From the NCBI RefSeq assembly GCF_030812215.1, contig NZ_JAUSSG010000002.1, positions 372,001-436,000 of the forward strand: 64,000 bases of DNA, given 5' to 3'. Shown here piece by piece: positions 8,733 through 16,599 of the stretch; position 1 is the first letter of the stretch, and each line of letters begins with the position of its first letter. The notes under the pieces were generated by a model. The model made no database searches. It had not been told where the DNA came from and saw nothing but the letters and a program-made list of their open reading frames with translations. The position numbers and the translations under genes were made by a program. This DNA comes from Variovorax boronicumulans (lineage in GTDB: Bacteria; Pseudomonadota; Gammaproteobacteria; Burkholderiales; Burkholderiaceae_C).

Positions 8733-9728
8733 TCATTGCAGCGTGATGTGAAGTTCTTCGACCGTGCGCTTCCACATCGCCAGGTCGTTGCGCACGAGCG
8801 TCGTGAACTGCTCGGGCGGCATGCCGCCGGGGGCGATGCCCTGGGCCTTGAAGAGATCGCGCACTTCCTTGGTGTCGAGGGCGCGCTTGACCTCGGTGTA
8901 GAGGCGCTGCGTCACGGCCGCCGGCGTGCCGGCCTTGAGCAACAGGCCGTACCAGCCGTGCACCTCGAAGCCCGGATAGCCCTGCTCGGCCACGGTTCGC
9001 ACGGCAGGCAGCCCCTCGAAGCGCGTGGCCGTCGCGACCGCGAGCGCACGCAGCTTGCCGGCCTGGATGAACGGCAAGGCGCTGCTCATGTCGAGAAACA
9101 TGAACTGGATCTGCCCGCCCAGGAGGTCCTGCACCGCGGGGCCGGCGCCGCGATAGGGCACGTGCGTCGCGCGCATCCCGGCACGCCGTGCGAACAGCGC
9201 CGCGCCCAGGTGCGCCGAGGTGCCGTTGCCGGACGAGCCGTACGACAGGCCCTCCGGCCTGGCTTTCGCACTCGCCACCAGTGCCTGCAGATCAGGCGCG
9301 GGGAAATCGGTTCGCACCACCACGGCATGGGGCACGAAACCCACCACGGTCAACGGCGAGAAATCGCGCAGGGTGTCGAAGGGATAGCCGGGCATCAGCG
9401 CCGGATTGGTCACCGCCAGGATCGACGGAAAGACCAGCGTGTAGCCATCGGCCGGCTGGTGCTTCACCTCGCTCATGCCGATGACGCCGCCACCACCGGG
9501 CTTGTTGTCGATGATCACGGGCTGGCCCAGGTGGGTCGACATGATCTTGCCGATCGCGCGCGCCATGAGGTCGGTGGGGCCGCCGGGCGAGAACGGCACG
9601 ACGATGCGGATCTGCTTCGAAGGAAAGGTGTTGTTGTCGGCCCAGGCGCGCGGGGCCAACGCCGTGAGCGCGAGCGCGCCTCCCATGGCGTTGAAGTGGC
9701 GCCGGGAAGGGGCGAAGGTTGGGGGCAC
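8733..9728 (-). CDS. Bug/TctC-family tripartite tricarboxylate transporter receptor
   Basis: 331-residue Bug receptor. I chose the GTG at 9728 because AAGGAG sits six bases upstream; ATGs 8 and 20 codons earlier lack this. The N-terminus then reads VPPTFAPSRRHFNAMGG, with a twin-arginine motif and a hydrophobic stretch ending PRAWA, so Tat export is likely. Family motifs: RIVVPFSPGGPTDLMAR, VPYRGAGPAVQDLLGGQ. First gene of an operon with the D-2-hydroxyacid dehydrogenase. A palindrome like the one in front of the other Bug gene lies about 100 bp upstream. Confidence 0.9.
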   Translation of the reverse strand: MPPTFAPSRRHFNAMGGALALTALAPRAWADNNTFPSKQIRIVVPFSPGGPTDLMARAIGKIMSTHLGQPVIIDNKPGGGGVIGMSEVKHQPADGYTLVFPSILAVTNPALMPGYPFDTLRDFSPLTVVGFVPHAVVVRTDFPAPDLQALVASAKARPEGLSYGSSGNGTSAHLGAALFARRAGMRATHVPYRGAGPAVQDLLGGQIQFMFLDMSSALPFIQAGKLRALAVATATRFEGLPAVRTVAEQGYPGFEVHGWYGLLLKAGTPAAVTQRLYTEVKRALDTKEVRDLFKAQGIAPGGMPPEQFTTLVRNDLAMWKRTVEELHITLQ

Positions 9729-9831
9729 GCGGGTCTCCTTGGCTTGTGGATGCATCGCTGCATGCGATGAGCATCTTTGGCTTTTCAATGCACCAGCTTA
9801 GGCCGGAGGCGACCCGGCCGCATCCCGTTGA

Positions 9832-9846
9832 TTCCACTCCTTGGAA
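9832..9846. promoter_or_regulatory. Second candidate IclR operator
   Basis: TTCCACTCCTTGGAA matches the 15-bp palindrome at 3703-3717 at 12 of 15 positions, keeping both outer half-sites (TTCC and GGAA). It lies about 104 bp upstream of the GTG start of the Bug gene at 9728. The spacing and similarity suggest the IclR regulator encoded at 2888-3658 acts here too. Confidence 0.45.
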
Positions 9847-9917
9847 TTGAAAGACCTGCTTTCAATCCGGTTCGAGCGCGATGCACCACAACGTCAATTA
9901 GTACGTTAGACTTCACT

Positions 9918-9988
9918 TCGGTAGCCCCTTGTTTTCTCCCTCCTCCCCTTCTCAGGGCTACCCTTGCCCGCCTCGTGCGGGCTTTTTC
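9918..9988 (+). ncRNA. Candidate small RNA with anti-Shine-Dalgarno hairpin loop
   Basis: A perfect 8-bp stem (GGTAGCCC 9920-9927 with GGGCTACC 9955-9962) encloses a 27-base pyrimidine-rich loop containing CCTCCTCCC at 9939-9947. Four bases later a GC-rich terminator hairpin ends in a T-run. There is no ORF on this strand, and a possible -10 (TAGACT, 9907-9912) precedes the stem. This layout resembles cuckoo/CcsR-type RNAs of alphaproteobacteria, and from memory the NcS27 RNA of Burkholderia cenocepacia, whose loops pair with ribosome-binding sites. The 5' end is inferred. Confidence 0.6.
9966..9987 (+). terminator. Intrinsic terminator of the candidate sRNA
   Basis: Stem GCCCGC/GCGGGC with loop CTCGT, followed by TTTTT. 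It lies immediately after the anti-SD hairpin and points away from any upstream protein gene on this strand. Confidence 0.75.
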
Positions 9989-10112
9989 TTGCCCGGTCGG
10001 TGCTGTCTCTCGCGTGGCGACTGACCTGTCCTACAGTTCGCGACATCAGGCACCCGACAGAAAAATTCGCTGGTCGCCCCGACCATGGCGATTCCATTTC
10101 CACAGGCCAGGT

Positions 10113-10358
10113 ATGAGCTTCAAAGACATCAGGGATCGGTTCGGCGCATCGTTCCAGCGGGGTGATCGCGTCATTTGCGAGGGCCGGTTCGGCACCGTGG
10201 CCAGCGCAAACTATTCGCACATCCGGGTGCGGTTCGATGGCAGGTCGATTTCGGCGCCCTGCGACCCGCGGGATTTGCAGCTTGTGGGCTCCGCGAGTTC
10301 AACCCGATCGCCTGCGCCGCAGTTTTCGGCGCAAGAGAATGCATTTATTTCTCAATAG
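10113..10358 (+). CDS. Hypothetical protein, 81 aa, KOW/SH3-like N-terminal half
   Basis: Not recognised. The first ~57 residues (QRGDRVICEGRFGTVAS, then HIRVRFDGR) look like a small beta-barrel of the KOW/SH3 type: GDRV followed by GTV and alternating hydrophobics. The last 25 residues are Ser/Pro-rich and probably disordered. The ATG at 10113 follows AGGCCAGGT. There is no signal or membrane segment. It stands alone downstream of the candidate sRNA. Codon use is intermediate, so this is a moderate call. Confidence 0.5.
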   Translation: MSFKDIRDRFGASFQRGDRVICEGRFGTVASANYSHIRVRFDGRSISAPCDPRDLQLVGSASSTRSPAPQFSAQENAFISQ

Positions 10359-10702
10359 ATCGGAAAGCAACGGGTAATTTCTTCCACCGGCTTTCGCCAG
10401 AGCCTCGTCGCCGGCGGAGTGATGTTTTACATGCGCAGGCCGAGCGTGTCATCGAGGGACGAACTCTGCCACCGAGAGAGAACTCGTCAACGCCGAACAC
10501 CACTGCGACACGGAGCGGATCCGAGCTTGAGATCCAGGGTGAGCTTGCGTGCCGTAGGTCATTGGATTCATCTCTCCTTGCCTTGTGTCAAGCTCGATTC
10601 TTCCATCGCGGCTGCTCTTCTGGCGCCGCCGCACCAGGCAATCCGAATGCCTAGCTACCTCACATGAATTTCAAACGCATCCATGCGGAGTAAGGAATCC
10701 AC
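10359..10702. other. Intergenic stretch, nothing recognised
   Basis: About 344 bp with several short overlapping open frames of poor codon use and no convincing start sites. No terminator, repeat or RNA gene was recognised. Only AAGGA near 10692-10696, serving the small ORF that follows, stands out. Confidence 0.5.
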
Positions 10703-10798
10703 TTGAACCTCGATTTCATCAATCCGACCGTTCTGGGCTGGCTTGTTGGCTTGTGCGTGCTTGGGCTGATCCGCTATTGGCTGAATCGGCGCAAGTAG
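10703..10798 (+). CDS. Small single-span membrane protein, 31 aa (TTG start)
   Basis: TTG at 10703 is preceded by TAAGGA seven bases away and opens a 31-codon frame ending TAG. The product reads NLDFINPTVLGW, a hydrophobic helix of about 14 residues (LVGLCVLGLIRYW), then basic LNRRK. This polar/acidic start, single span and Arg/Lys-rich end is typical of small inner-membrane proteins, with the N-terminus outside by the positive-inside rule. No family is assigned and function is unknown. Confidence 0.5.
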   Translation: MNLDFINPTVLGWLVGLCVLGLIRYWLNRRK

Positions 10799-10887
10799 CC
10801 GGCCTCAGGCCTCACTGCTCTGGTCGCTTGCGTGAACTCACAACCGAAAGCTTCCGTCAAAGACGTAGCCCGGTTGGGCGCTCCGAC

Positions 10888-11532
10888 TCAATACAGCCAC
10901 TTCCGCACAAGAGACTCGCCGAAACGGTGCGTCAGCAGCGCTTCCCCGCTCGCATCGTCATCGTGAATTTCCGCAAGGCAGCGAATCATCAGCGCGTCGA
11001 GATAGTCGGAGACGGAAGCGAAGAACCGCGTCAACGGCTCGCCATCGTCGTGGTCGAAGTAGTAGACCTCGCCACTCTGCCGGTGAAAGCAGAACATGTT
11101 GCCGTTGCCGAGGTAGTCGCCGAAGGCAACCATCTCGTCGGCCAGCGCGAGAAGGACATCGCCGTCGGGCAGATCTTCGGCAATGTCGACGATGCCGGGG
11201 TAGGCCTTGCGCAATGCCTGAATCGGCGTGTCGCCGATCTCGACGCTGCACAGGGTCTCTGCCAGAGACAGTGCGCCGAACTGGCGGTGGTATTCGCCCA
11301 GCGGTGCGGGCAAGCGGCAGCCCAGACGTGCTTCCAGCGCATCCAGATCGGCGTCGCTCGAGGGCGCGATCGATGCCTGGCTCACATGGCCTTGCCACAG
11401 GGCGGCGTATGCACCGATCACGTCGGCGTACCAGCGGCCGCGCGCCGTCGGATTGGACAGTTCCGGCCACATCAGCGGCGGACAGCCGTCGGGCGGCCAC
11501 GGAGCGGACGATTCGGTTGACTCAATCATCAT
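10888..11532 (-). CDS. SMI1/KNR4 (SUKH) family protein
   Basis: 214-residue SUKH-superfamily protein. The core segment LEARLGCRLPAPLGEYHRQFG (about residues 67-87) and the later DMFCFH-like NMFCFHRQSGEVYYFDHDDGE block carry the family's signature of a small alpha/beta fold. SUKH proteins are often immunity proteins against secreted nuclease or ADP-ribosylating toxins, but many are orphan. No toxin gene adjoins it here, though type VI secretion remnants lie 4-5 kb downstream. No signal peptide, so cytoplasmic. Confidence 0.75.
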   Translation of the reverse strand: MMIESTESSAPWPPDGCPPLMWPELSNPTARGRWYADVIGAYAALWQGHVSQASIAPSSDADLDALEARLGCRLPAPLGEYHRQFGALSLAETLCSVEIGDTPIQALRKAYPGIVDIAEDLPDGDVLLALADEMVAFGDYLGNGNMFCFHRQSGEVYYFDHDDGEPLTRFFASVSDYLDALMIRCLAEIHDDDASGEALLTHRFGESLVRKWLY

Positions 11533-11603
11533 CGTGAAGCTTGAATTGTTCGCTCGGCATCCATGCGTGGCGAGACATGGGATTCATCGTTCTGCGTGCC
11601 GCC

Positions 11604-12077
11604 TCAACGATAGGCGTCGCACAGGGCCAGGTACTCGTCCCCCGAAATCTCCAGACCTGTGGCACGGCGCAGCACCCGCGCCCGCGGCTTGGGCAGGTCG
11701 GTCTTGATCTGGATCTGCCTGCCGATGGGGATGCCCATGTAGTTCTGGTTGACCCAGGTGTTCTCGACGATGTTGTCCCACGGCAGCAGCATGCCTTTCT
11801 CGAAGGTCAGGCCCTGGTGGCCGACGATGAACGCGGGCTGGTCGATGTTGCGCAGCGTGTTGAGGCACTTGAACGTGAGCCATGCCGTGAGCAACCCGAA
11901 GCAGGCAGCGATGAGGATGCCGATGTTCTTGTCCTGCGCGCGGATGCACAGCACCGCCAGCACCACCGTCACCACGGCCCAGAGCGCGGTGCCGGCGATC
12001 AGGCGCGTGCGGGAATAGAACACGGGGCGGTCCTGGCGGGTCTTTTCTTGCTGGGCGGCGGAGCTGTAGATTTCCAT
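11604..12077 (-). CDS. Two-span membrane protein, STM3941-like architecture
   Basis: 157 residues: short polar N-terminus (MEIYSSAAQQEK), two hydrophobic helices about 30-48 and 55-72, then a cytoplasmic beta-rich tail (FIVGHQGLTFEKGMLLPWDNI, then IGRQIQIKTDLPK) resembling a PH-like domain. Layout and the LPWDNI motif resemble STM3941/YcxB-like proteins; this is inferred from pattern. The gene lies 63 bp downstream of another membrane protein of similar layout, so the two probably form an operon. Function unknown. Confidence 0.6.
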   Translation of the reverse strand: MEIYSSAAQQEKTRQDRPVFYSRTRLIAGTALWAVVTVVLAVLCIRAQDKNIGILIAACFGLLTAWLTFKCLNTLRNIDQPAFIVGHQGLTFEKGMLLPWDNIVENTWVNQNYMGIPIGRQIQIKTDLPKPRARVLRRATGLEISGDEYLALCDAYR

Positions 12078-12139
12078 GGGTCTGGTGCGCTGTGCGCGTA
12101 TTGGAGTGAAAGAAAAGAGGAGGGAGGGAAAGAAAAAAC

Positions 12140-12859
12140 TCAGTGCGCCGGCAGCCGCTGCATCAGGCAGGCCATCAGCACGGGCTCGTTGTCGATCTTC
12201 GAACGGTCGATCTTTCGGGACTTGCCGTGCGCGACGATGACCAGGTGTTCGTCCACCTCCATGTCCTCTTCGTCGGACTGCGTGCGGATGGTGTCGATGC
12301 TCGACCACGCAATCAGCTGGCCCTTGTGCACCAGGCCTTCAGCCTGCAGGCCGAGCGCGCCGAACTTCACCGTCTCGCCGGCATGCAGGCGGCGCTCGAC
12401 ATCGTGCGCCAACGTGGCGCCGACGGCCTCTTCCACTTCGGCGAGCAAGGCGTCCGGTGCGTCCCACAGGTTCAGGCGCAGGCGCAGCGACCTTCCGTCG
12501 CGGGTGTCGAGCAGCACATGGTTGCGGTTATGGCGATGGCGAAAGCGCGTGACGTCCGCGAAGGCGAGTGTGCGGTCGCCAAGCCGAAGGCCATGCCCGC
12601 CCACGGACAACTGCGCCGGCATGCGCAGCCATGCGAAGAAGTCGCTGCCCTGCCAGCAGATCAGATAGATCGCGGCGGGAACGGCCAGGAAGAGCACGAC
12701 GATCGCGCCCCTGTGGTGAATGAAGTCCGGCGTGATGAGGTACGGAAGGATGTAGACCTTGGCCGGCACCAGCATCATGGCGCAGAAGACATAGAGGGCC
12801 GCAATGCCGGCGAGCACGCAATAGAAGGAATGGCGGGGAAAGACTTTGGCGTGGCTCAT
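12140..12859 (-). CDS. Membrane protein with duplicated PH-like cytoplasmic region
   Basis: 239 residues, not assigned to a named family. Two hydrophobic segments, about 15-35 and 50-68, are followed by a soluble part with QLSVGGHGLRLGDRTLAFADV and later FGALGLQAEGLVHKGQLIAWSSI, which look like two copies of the same strand-turn-strand unit. That unit is also seen in the neighbour at 11604. The start at 12859 (MSHAKVFPRH) is the first in-frame ATG before the hydrophobic helix; an ATG 23 codons further upstream is possible. Probably co-transcribed with the downstream gene. Function unknown. Confidence 0.6.
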   Translation of the reverse strand: MSHAKVFPRHSFYCVLAGIAALYVFCAMMLVPAKVYILPYLITPDFIHHRGAIVVLFLAVPAAIYLICWQGSDFFAWLRMPAQLSVGGHGLRLGDRTLAFADVTRFRHRHNRNHVLLDTRDGRSLRLRLNLWDAPDALLAEVEEAVGATLAHDVERRLHAGETVKFGALGLQAEGLVHKGQLIAWSSIDTIRTQSDEEDMEVDEHLVIVAHGKSRKIDRSKIDNEPVLMACLMQRLPAH

Positions 12860-13140
12860 AGGGATGTCGCACCCGGCGCAAGGACGACGGGCAGTGCGAG
12901 CAATGGAAAAAACTGCCCCGCGCACCATAGCAGCGCAATGCGCGTTTCAAGACGCTCGGCGCAGCTGTAGGTGTCTCATTCTGAGAGTAAAAAATGGACG
13001 CCGTACGAAAGGTTTAACTTTTCCGCGGCGATGCCCACGAGCTCTAAGCGCGGTTTGGGGTTGAAGTCCTGACGGGAGCGCTTCATGGGACGAACAGCTG
13101 CGCACCGACGATGCCCGGCTTGCTCACGCCCGTGCGCTGC

Positions 13141-13446
13141 TCAGGATCTTTTCCGCTCCAGACGGATGGCACCCTTGCGCTCCAGACGCCGCATGATCGC
13201 GACAAGCGATGAATATGGAATGTCTATTCCCTGGCGCACGAGCGCGGTCGCCACGGCCGTGGGACTGCGAATTTCCTGAGGCAGTGCGGAAACAGCACTC
13301 AGGACCGTCAACTCACGTTTGCGCAGCGTGGGTCGCAGATGAACAAACTGATTCTCCGGCCCTGGGCCTCTGCGAGAGAGGACGGGGCCCTCCGCACGGG
13401 CGCCCGTCCGATTGTTCAAGATAGTCATGTCCGGCCCAATGTGCAT
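13141..13446 (-). CDS. Small protein with winged-helix-like C-terminus, 101 aa
   Basis: Not firmly recognised. The C-terminal 60 residues (LRKRELTVLSAVSALP, then SPTAVATALVRQGIDIPYSS and MRRLERKGAIRLERKRS) have the pattern of a winged helix: conserved hydrophobics, a recognition-helix-like segment, and a basic wing after RLERKG. The start at 13446 has AGGTAGG nearby. The opposite strand is also partly open (13465-13752), which lowers confidence. If real it is a small DNA-binding regulator. Confidence 0.4.
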   Translation of the reverse strand: MHIGPDMTILNNRTGARAEGPVLSRRGPGPENQFVHLRPTLRKRELTVLSAVSALPQEIRSPTAVATALVRQGIDIPYSSLVAIMRRLERKGAIRLERKRS

Positions 13447-13755
13447 GGCCTACCTGAACGCTTTATGAACGACCTGGATACGAAGCAACTTGCGCCCGCA
13501 ACCAAGACGATTTTTCATTTCACTCGCGAGGCTTGGGCCGCATTGAAGGTTGCGAGTCTGCGCACGACTTCCTTTGTGCCGCTGGTATTGCTTGCAACCC
13601 TTGCAGTGCAGAGGATGCGGATTGCAAGAGCCAGGCCCTCCGACATTGCCAATGAAAAAAGATCGCTCTTAAGCAAAAACAAATCTGCCATGGGGATCAT
13701 GCAAATCCGTGCAGCGGTCGGCCGCCGCCTTGCAGATTCATCACGGAGATAGCCC
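13447..13755. other. Stretch without a convincing gene
   Basis: A plus-strand frame from ATG 13465 to 13752 is open, but it lacks a ribosome-binding site. Its third positions are not GC-biased like the neighbours, and the product (a Lys/Arg-rich chain with a short FVPLVLLATLAV helix) matches nothing known to me. The A-rich part at 13640-13690 is unlike the rest of the window. Confidence 0.4.
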
Positions 13756-14004
13756 ATGCCAAGTTCCGACGACGATCCGGGGAGCATCCCTGCCGCGCAG
13801 CCACCGTCCTCCGGCAAGCCGCCGGGCGAGCGCTCGTTCGACGTCGTCAATGTCTGCATCGTTGCCGTCATGTTGGCCGTTGCGCTGGGGGCCACGGCGA
13901 TCGAATGCGGTTTCTACAAAGCCTTCGACGACAACCTGCTCGCCCTCGACCGATCGGCCTTGCCATCGGTGCTGGCGCTGCTTGGCCTGAAAGATGCCCG
14001 ATGA
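13756..14004 (+). CDS. Small membrane-anchored hypothetical protein, 82 aa
   Basis: 82 residues: a Pro/Ser/Asp-rich disordered N-terminus (DDDPGSIPAAQPPSSGKPP), one transmembrane helix about residues 30-47 (VVNVCIVAVMLAVALGATA), and a short acidic tail. GGAG lies eight bases before the ATG, and codon use matches typical genes of this genome. No family recognised. It stands between accessory fragments; function unknown. Confidence 0.55.
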   Translation: MPSSDDDPGSIPAAQPPSSGKPPGERSFDVVNVCIVAVMLAVALGATAIECGFYKAFDDNLLALDRSALPSVLALLGLKDAR

Positions 14005-14130
14005 AGGGCCCCTGGCGACACCACATCGAACGCCATCGCACGGCCACGGTGGGGGCACGGTCCGGCGCAGCCGCCTGATGCGCGCCGTCCGCATAATGGC
14101 AGCGGCCTGCGGCCTCCCCTGCCCTCGAAT

Positions 14131-14358
14131 CTGGAACTGACCGTCTCATGCGCCAAGGAGAACGGCGTGCGGATCAAGACGGCAACGGCCAATTCGGACC
14201 TTGTGGCGGAGTCGATCATCTCGGCAGCCAAGAAACACAAGAGCGACCTGATCGTGATGGCCTCGCATGGCCGCAAGGGCATCAAGCGGCTGCTGCTGGG
14301 GAGCGAGACCCAGCATGTTCTGACGCATTCGGCCCTGCCGGTGCTGGTTCTGCGGTAA
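14131..14358 (+). pseudogene. Universal stress protein, C-terminal half only
   Basis: The reading frame encodes only the second half of a UspA-type protein: AKENGVRIKTATA, then AKKHKSDLIVMASHGRKGIKRLLLGS (the ATP-binding G-2x-G-9x-G-S/T motif region) and ALPVLVLR. UspA proteins are usually about 140-150 aa; here 60-70 N-terminal residues, including the first strand and its Asp, are missing and are not found in other frames upstream. AAGGAG six bases before a GTG at 14167 could still allow a 63-residue product, so it may be expressed although broken. Confidence 0.75.
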
Positions 14359-14492
14359 AAACGGCCGCACGCTCCGGCCCCGCCGGAGCATTGCCCTTGC
14401 AGCAACGCTGCGCGCTTCGACGGCGGATCTGCCGCGGATCGAGCTGTCGCTCGCGCGGCGAAAATGGGCCCGCCTCTCAAGGAACAGCCCCC

Positions 14493-15269
14493 ATGCGAAG
14501 ACTGCGCTTCCTGACCAGCCGACACCGGGCGGCCTCGACGAACATGGTGCTCGGCCTGCTCTTGGCCTTCAATGCCGGCGCGGTGAATGCGGGCGGCTTC
14601 CTGCTGCTCCATATGTACACCTCGCACATGACGGGCTTCGCATCTCAGTTGGCGGACGGGCTGGTGCTGGGCAACTCGAAGCTGCTGCTCAACGCGCTCG
14701 GCGCCGTGCTGGCATTTCTCTCTGGTGCATCCGTGTGCGCTGTGCTGGTGAACTGGGCTCGCCAGCATCACCTGCACAGCGTCTTTGCGCTGCCGTTGCT
14801 GCTCGAAGCCGCGCTCATGTTTCCCTTTGGCCTGATGGGGGCCGTGACGCTCACTTGGGCCACACCCTTCGCCGTGCCGCTCACAGTGCTACTGCTGTCC
14901 TTCATCATGGGTTTGCAGAACGCGGTCGCCTCCAAGACTTCCGGGGGCAGCATACGGACCACGCACATGACGGGGAACATCACGGACCTGGGAATGGAGA
15001 TCGGCAAGCTGCTCTACTGGAACCGGAAGCGGGCGCCAGGCTCTGCGGTCCGCCATGACCACACGCGCATGCGAAGGGCCGCCGGATTGATCGGCATGTT
15101 CGTGCTTGGTGGCGTCATGGGCGCGCTCGGGTTCAAGTACGCAGGGTTCGTGTGCGTTGTGCCGCTTGCAGCGCTGCTGCTGGCGCTGTCGGTCCCCCCA
15201 TTGCTCCGCGATCTTCGGCGTTCTGGTCTGCTGCCGCCGCGGTTCACGAAGAGCCAGCAACACGGTTGA
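14493..15269 (+). CDS. YoaK family (DUF1275) integral membrane protein
   Basis: 258-residue inner-membrane protein with about six to seven hydrophobic helices and the two DUF1275 signatures: the HMYTSHMTGFASQLADG segment near residue 40 and the RTTHMTGNITDLG segment near residue 150. These are an internal repeat of the family. Transport function is suspected for the family but not established. AAGGA lies ten bases before the ATG at 14493. Monocistronic. An 8-bp hairpin (GAGGCAGC/GCTGCCTC, 15273-15291) follows the stop without a T-run. Confidence 0.82.
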   Translation: MRRLRFLTSRHRAASTNMVLGLLLAFNAGAVNAGGFLLLHMYTSHMTGFASQLADGLVLGNSKLLLNALGAVLAFLSGASVCAVLVNWARQHHLHSVFALPLLLEAALMFPFGLMGAVTLTWATPFAVPLTVLLLSFIMGLQNAVASKTSGGSIRTTHMTGNITDLGMEIGKLLYWNRKRAPGSAVRHDHTRMRRAAGLIGMFVLGGVMGALGFKYAGFVCVVPLAALLLALSVPPLLRDLRRSGLLPPRFTKSQQHG

Positions 15270-15383
15270 TCGGAGGCAGCCTCGCTGCCTCATGCCTGCG
15301 CTGGCAGGGCACACCGGATCCCGAAAGGCGCTGCGCCGAGCGGCTCTCGCAGGCCTTGCACGCCTGAAAGGGACATCGCCCCC

Positions 15384-15833
15384 TTGCTTGCGAGAAATCA
15401 AGCCGCGCCACCTCGCGCTGCCTATGCTGGTGCCGAGATTCCTGCAGTTGCTGCACATGACATCGCCACCGGGCGATCGCTTCCGGACCCACACATTCGC
15501 TCGCGACGCGGCACCCTCGCGCTGGAAGCGCCCGCCCTGGCACTCCAGGCCGAAAAGGCGCAAGTCGACATCGCACAGATGGACTACCGGGGCGCCGAAG
15601 TGCGCATGACCACGCTGGTCGCGCGCTTCGTGGGCCGGACACTGGAGACCGTGCTCGATCGACTGAGCGTGCTCACCCGCTCGAGCTTTCGCCTCACCGA
15701 GGAGGTCGAGCAGGTGCGGGCGGGCCAGATCGATATGCAGGCCTCCGAGAGCATGCGCTTGCATGCGAAGAACACCTTCGTCACCAGCAAGGTGCTGGTG
15801 AAGGTGGACGCCGAACAGATTCACATGGGTTGA
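15384..15833 (+). pseudogene. DUF3540 protein (type VI secretion accessory), 5'-truncated
   Basis: From about 15510 the frame encodes the C-terminal half of a DUF3540 protein: TLALEAPALALQAEKAQVD, VGRTLETVLDRLS, SFRLTEEVEQVRAGQIDMQA and the terminal VLVKVDAEQIHMG. Full-length members are about 190-200 aa. The upstream 42 codons (a TTG start, no ribosome-binding site) are Pro/Ala/His-rich and do not match the family's N-terminal half. DUF3540 genes sit beside DUF4150/PAAR-like and DUF2169 genes in type VI secretion cargo loci, and a broken DUF4150 gene follows here by 20 bp. Confidence 0.75.
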
Positions 15834-15853
15834 TCGAGAACAGGAGCTTTGCC

Positions 15854-16238
15854 ATGTTTGCCAATGCACAGACGATGGGCGTGGGCCTCGCCTTTCCCGA
15901 CGTCTGCAAGACGCCGCCCGCACTTCCCATCCCCTACCCCAACTTCGCGCTCGGGCCGACGGCGCTTCCCAACGCCTGGAACATCCTCTACAGCGGCACG
16001 CCGGTCCACAACATGGCCACCACCACGCCAATTACCAACGGCGACAACGCGGGCGTGCTGATGGGAGTGGTGTTGCAAACGGTGATGGGCCCCTCGCCAT
16101 ATCACCGGCGCCTTCACCGTGCTGCTGAAGGGCACGCCCTGCACCCGCATGACCAGCCTTGCCGTGCAAAACCGCTGCAACATCGTCGGTATGCGAATGG
16201 TGCCGAGTCAGTTCAAGGTGCTGGTGTTGGCACCCTGA
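15854..16238 (+). pseudogene. DUF4150 PAAR-like protein, frameshifted
   Basis: Starts well (GGAG eight bases before the ATG at 15854; MFANAQTMGVGLAFPDVC, then IPIPYPN-like and VHNMATTTPITNGDNAGV), the hallmark of DUF4150 proteins that sharpen the type VI secretion spike. Near 16094-16098 (GGCCCCTCGCCATATC) the frame shifts. The other frame continues with ITGAFTVLLKGTPCTRMTSL and ends MVPSQFKVLVLAP at 16238. Loss of two bases from an ancestral SRHITGAF coding sequence (TCGCGCCATATC) would explain it. Intact family length is about 130 aa. Confidence 0.8.
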
Positions 16239-16599
16239 GGCATCGACTCCGGCCCAGGTCTGAGCCAAAAGGTCGCGACGCATTTCCAATGCGCTGAAGA
16301 CCTGGCTCGCAGCAGTATTGCCAAAGGCACTCTCGATGGCGGTGGCACACCGGCGGGCCTTGATCGTTGTACACCTCATCTGTCGAGGTCCGAGATCTCA
16401 TTCCGGTTCAATTGCGATGGCGTCAGCCCAGCCACTTGGGCGAAAGGCCAAGAGCCCATCGGCTTCCAGACGCTGACTGGGATGTTCAGCCGAATCTTGT
16501 ATCGCTCGGTCGCCCACCGGCCCCTTGCCAACGGCAATCGGGGTCGCGGAAACAGCTGAACCAGTCGCGTTTGTCAGGAATCCACGGGTTTGTCAAAAC
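16239..16599. other. Stretch between T6SS remnants and tRNA-Pro, no gene found
   Basis: About 360 bp with only short non-matching open frames on both strands. Position beside a tRNA gene and next to decayed genes makes it a plausible island edge. I found no repeated copy of the tRNA 3' end and no integrase remnant. Confidence 0.4.

Noticed and set aside
13465..13752. 95-codon plus-strand frame with a short hydrophobic helix
   Set aside because: No ribosome-binding site, codon use unlike genome genes, A-rich tail and no recognisable family; kept only as a described stretch.
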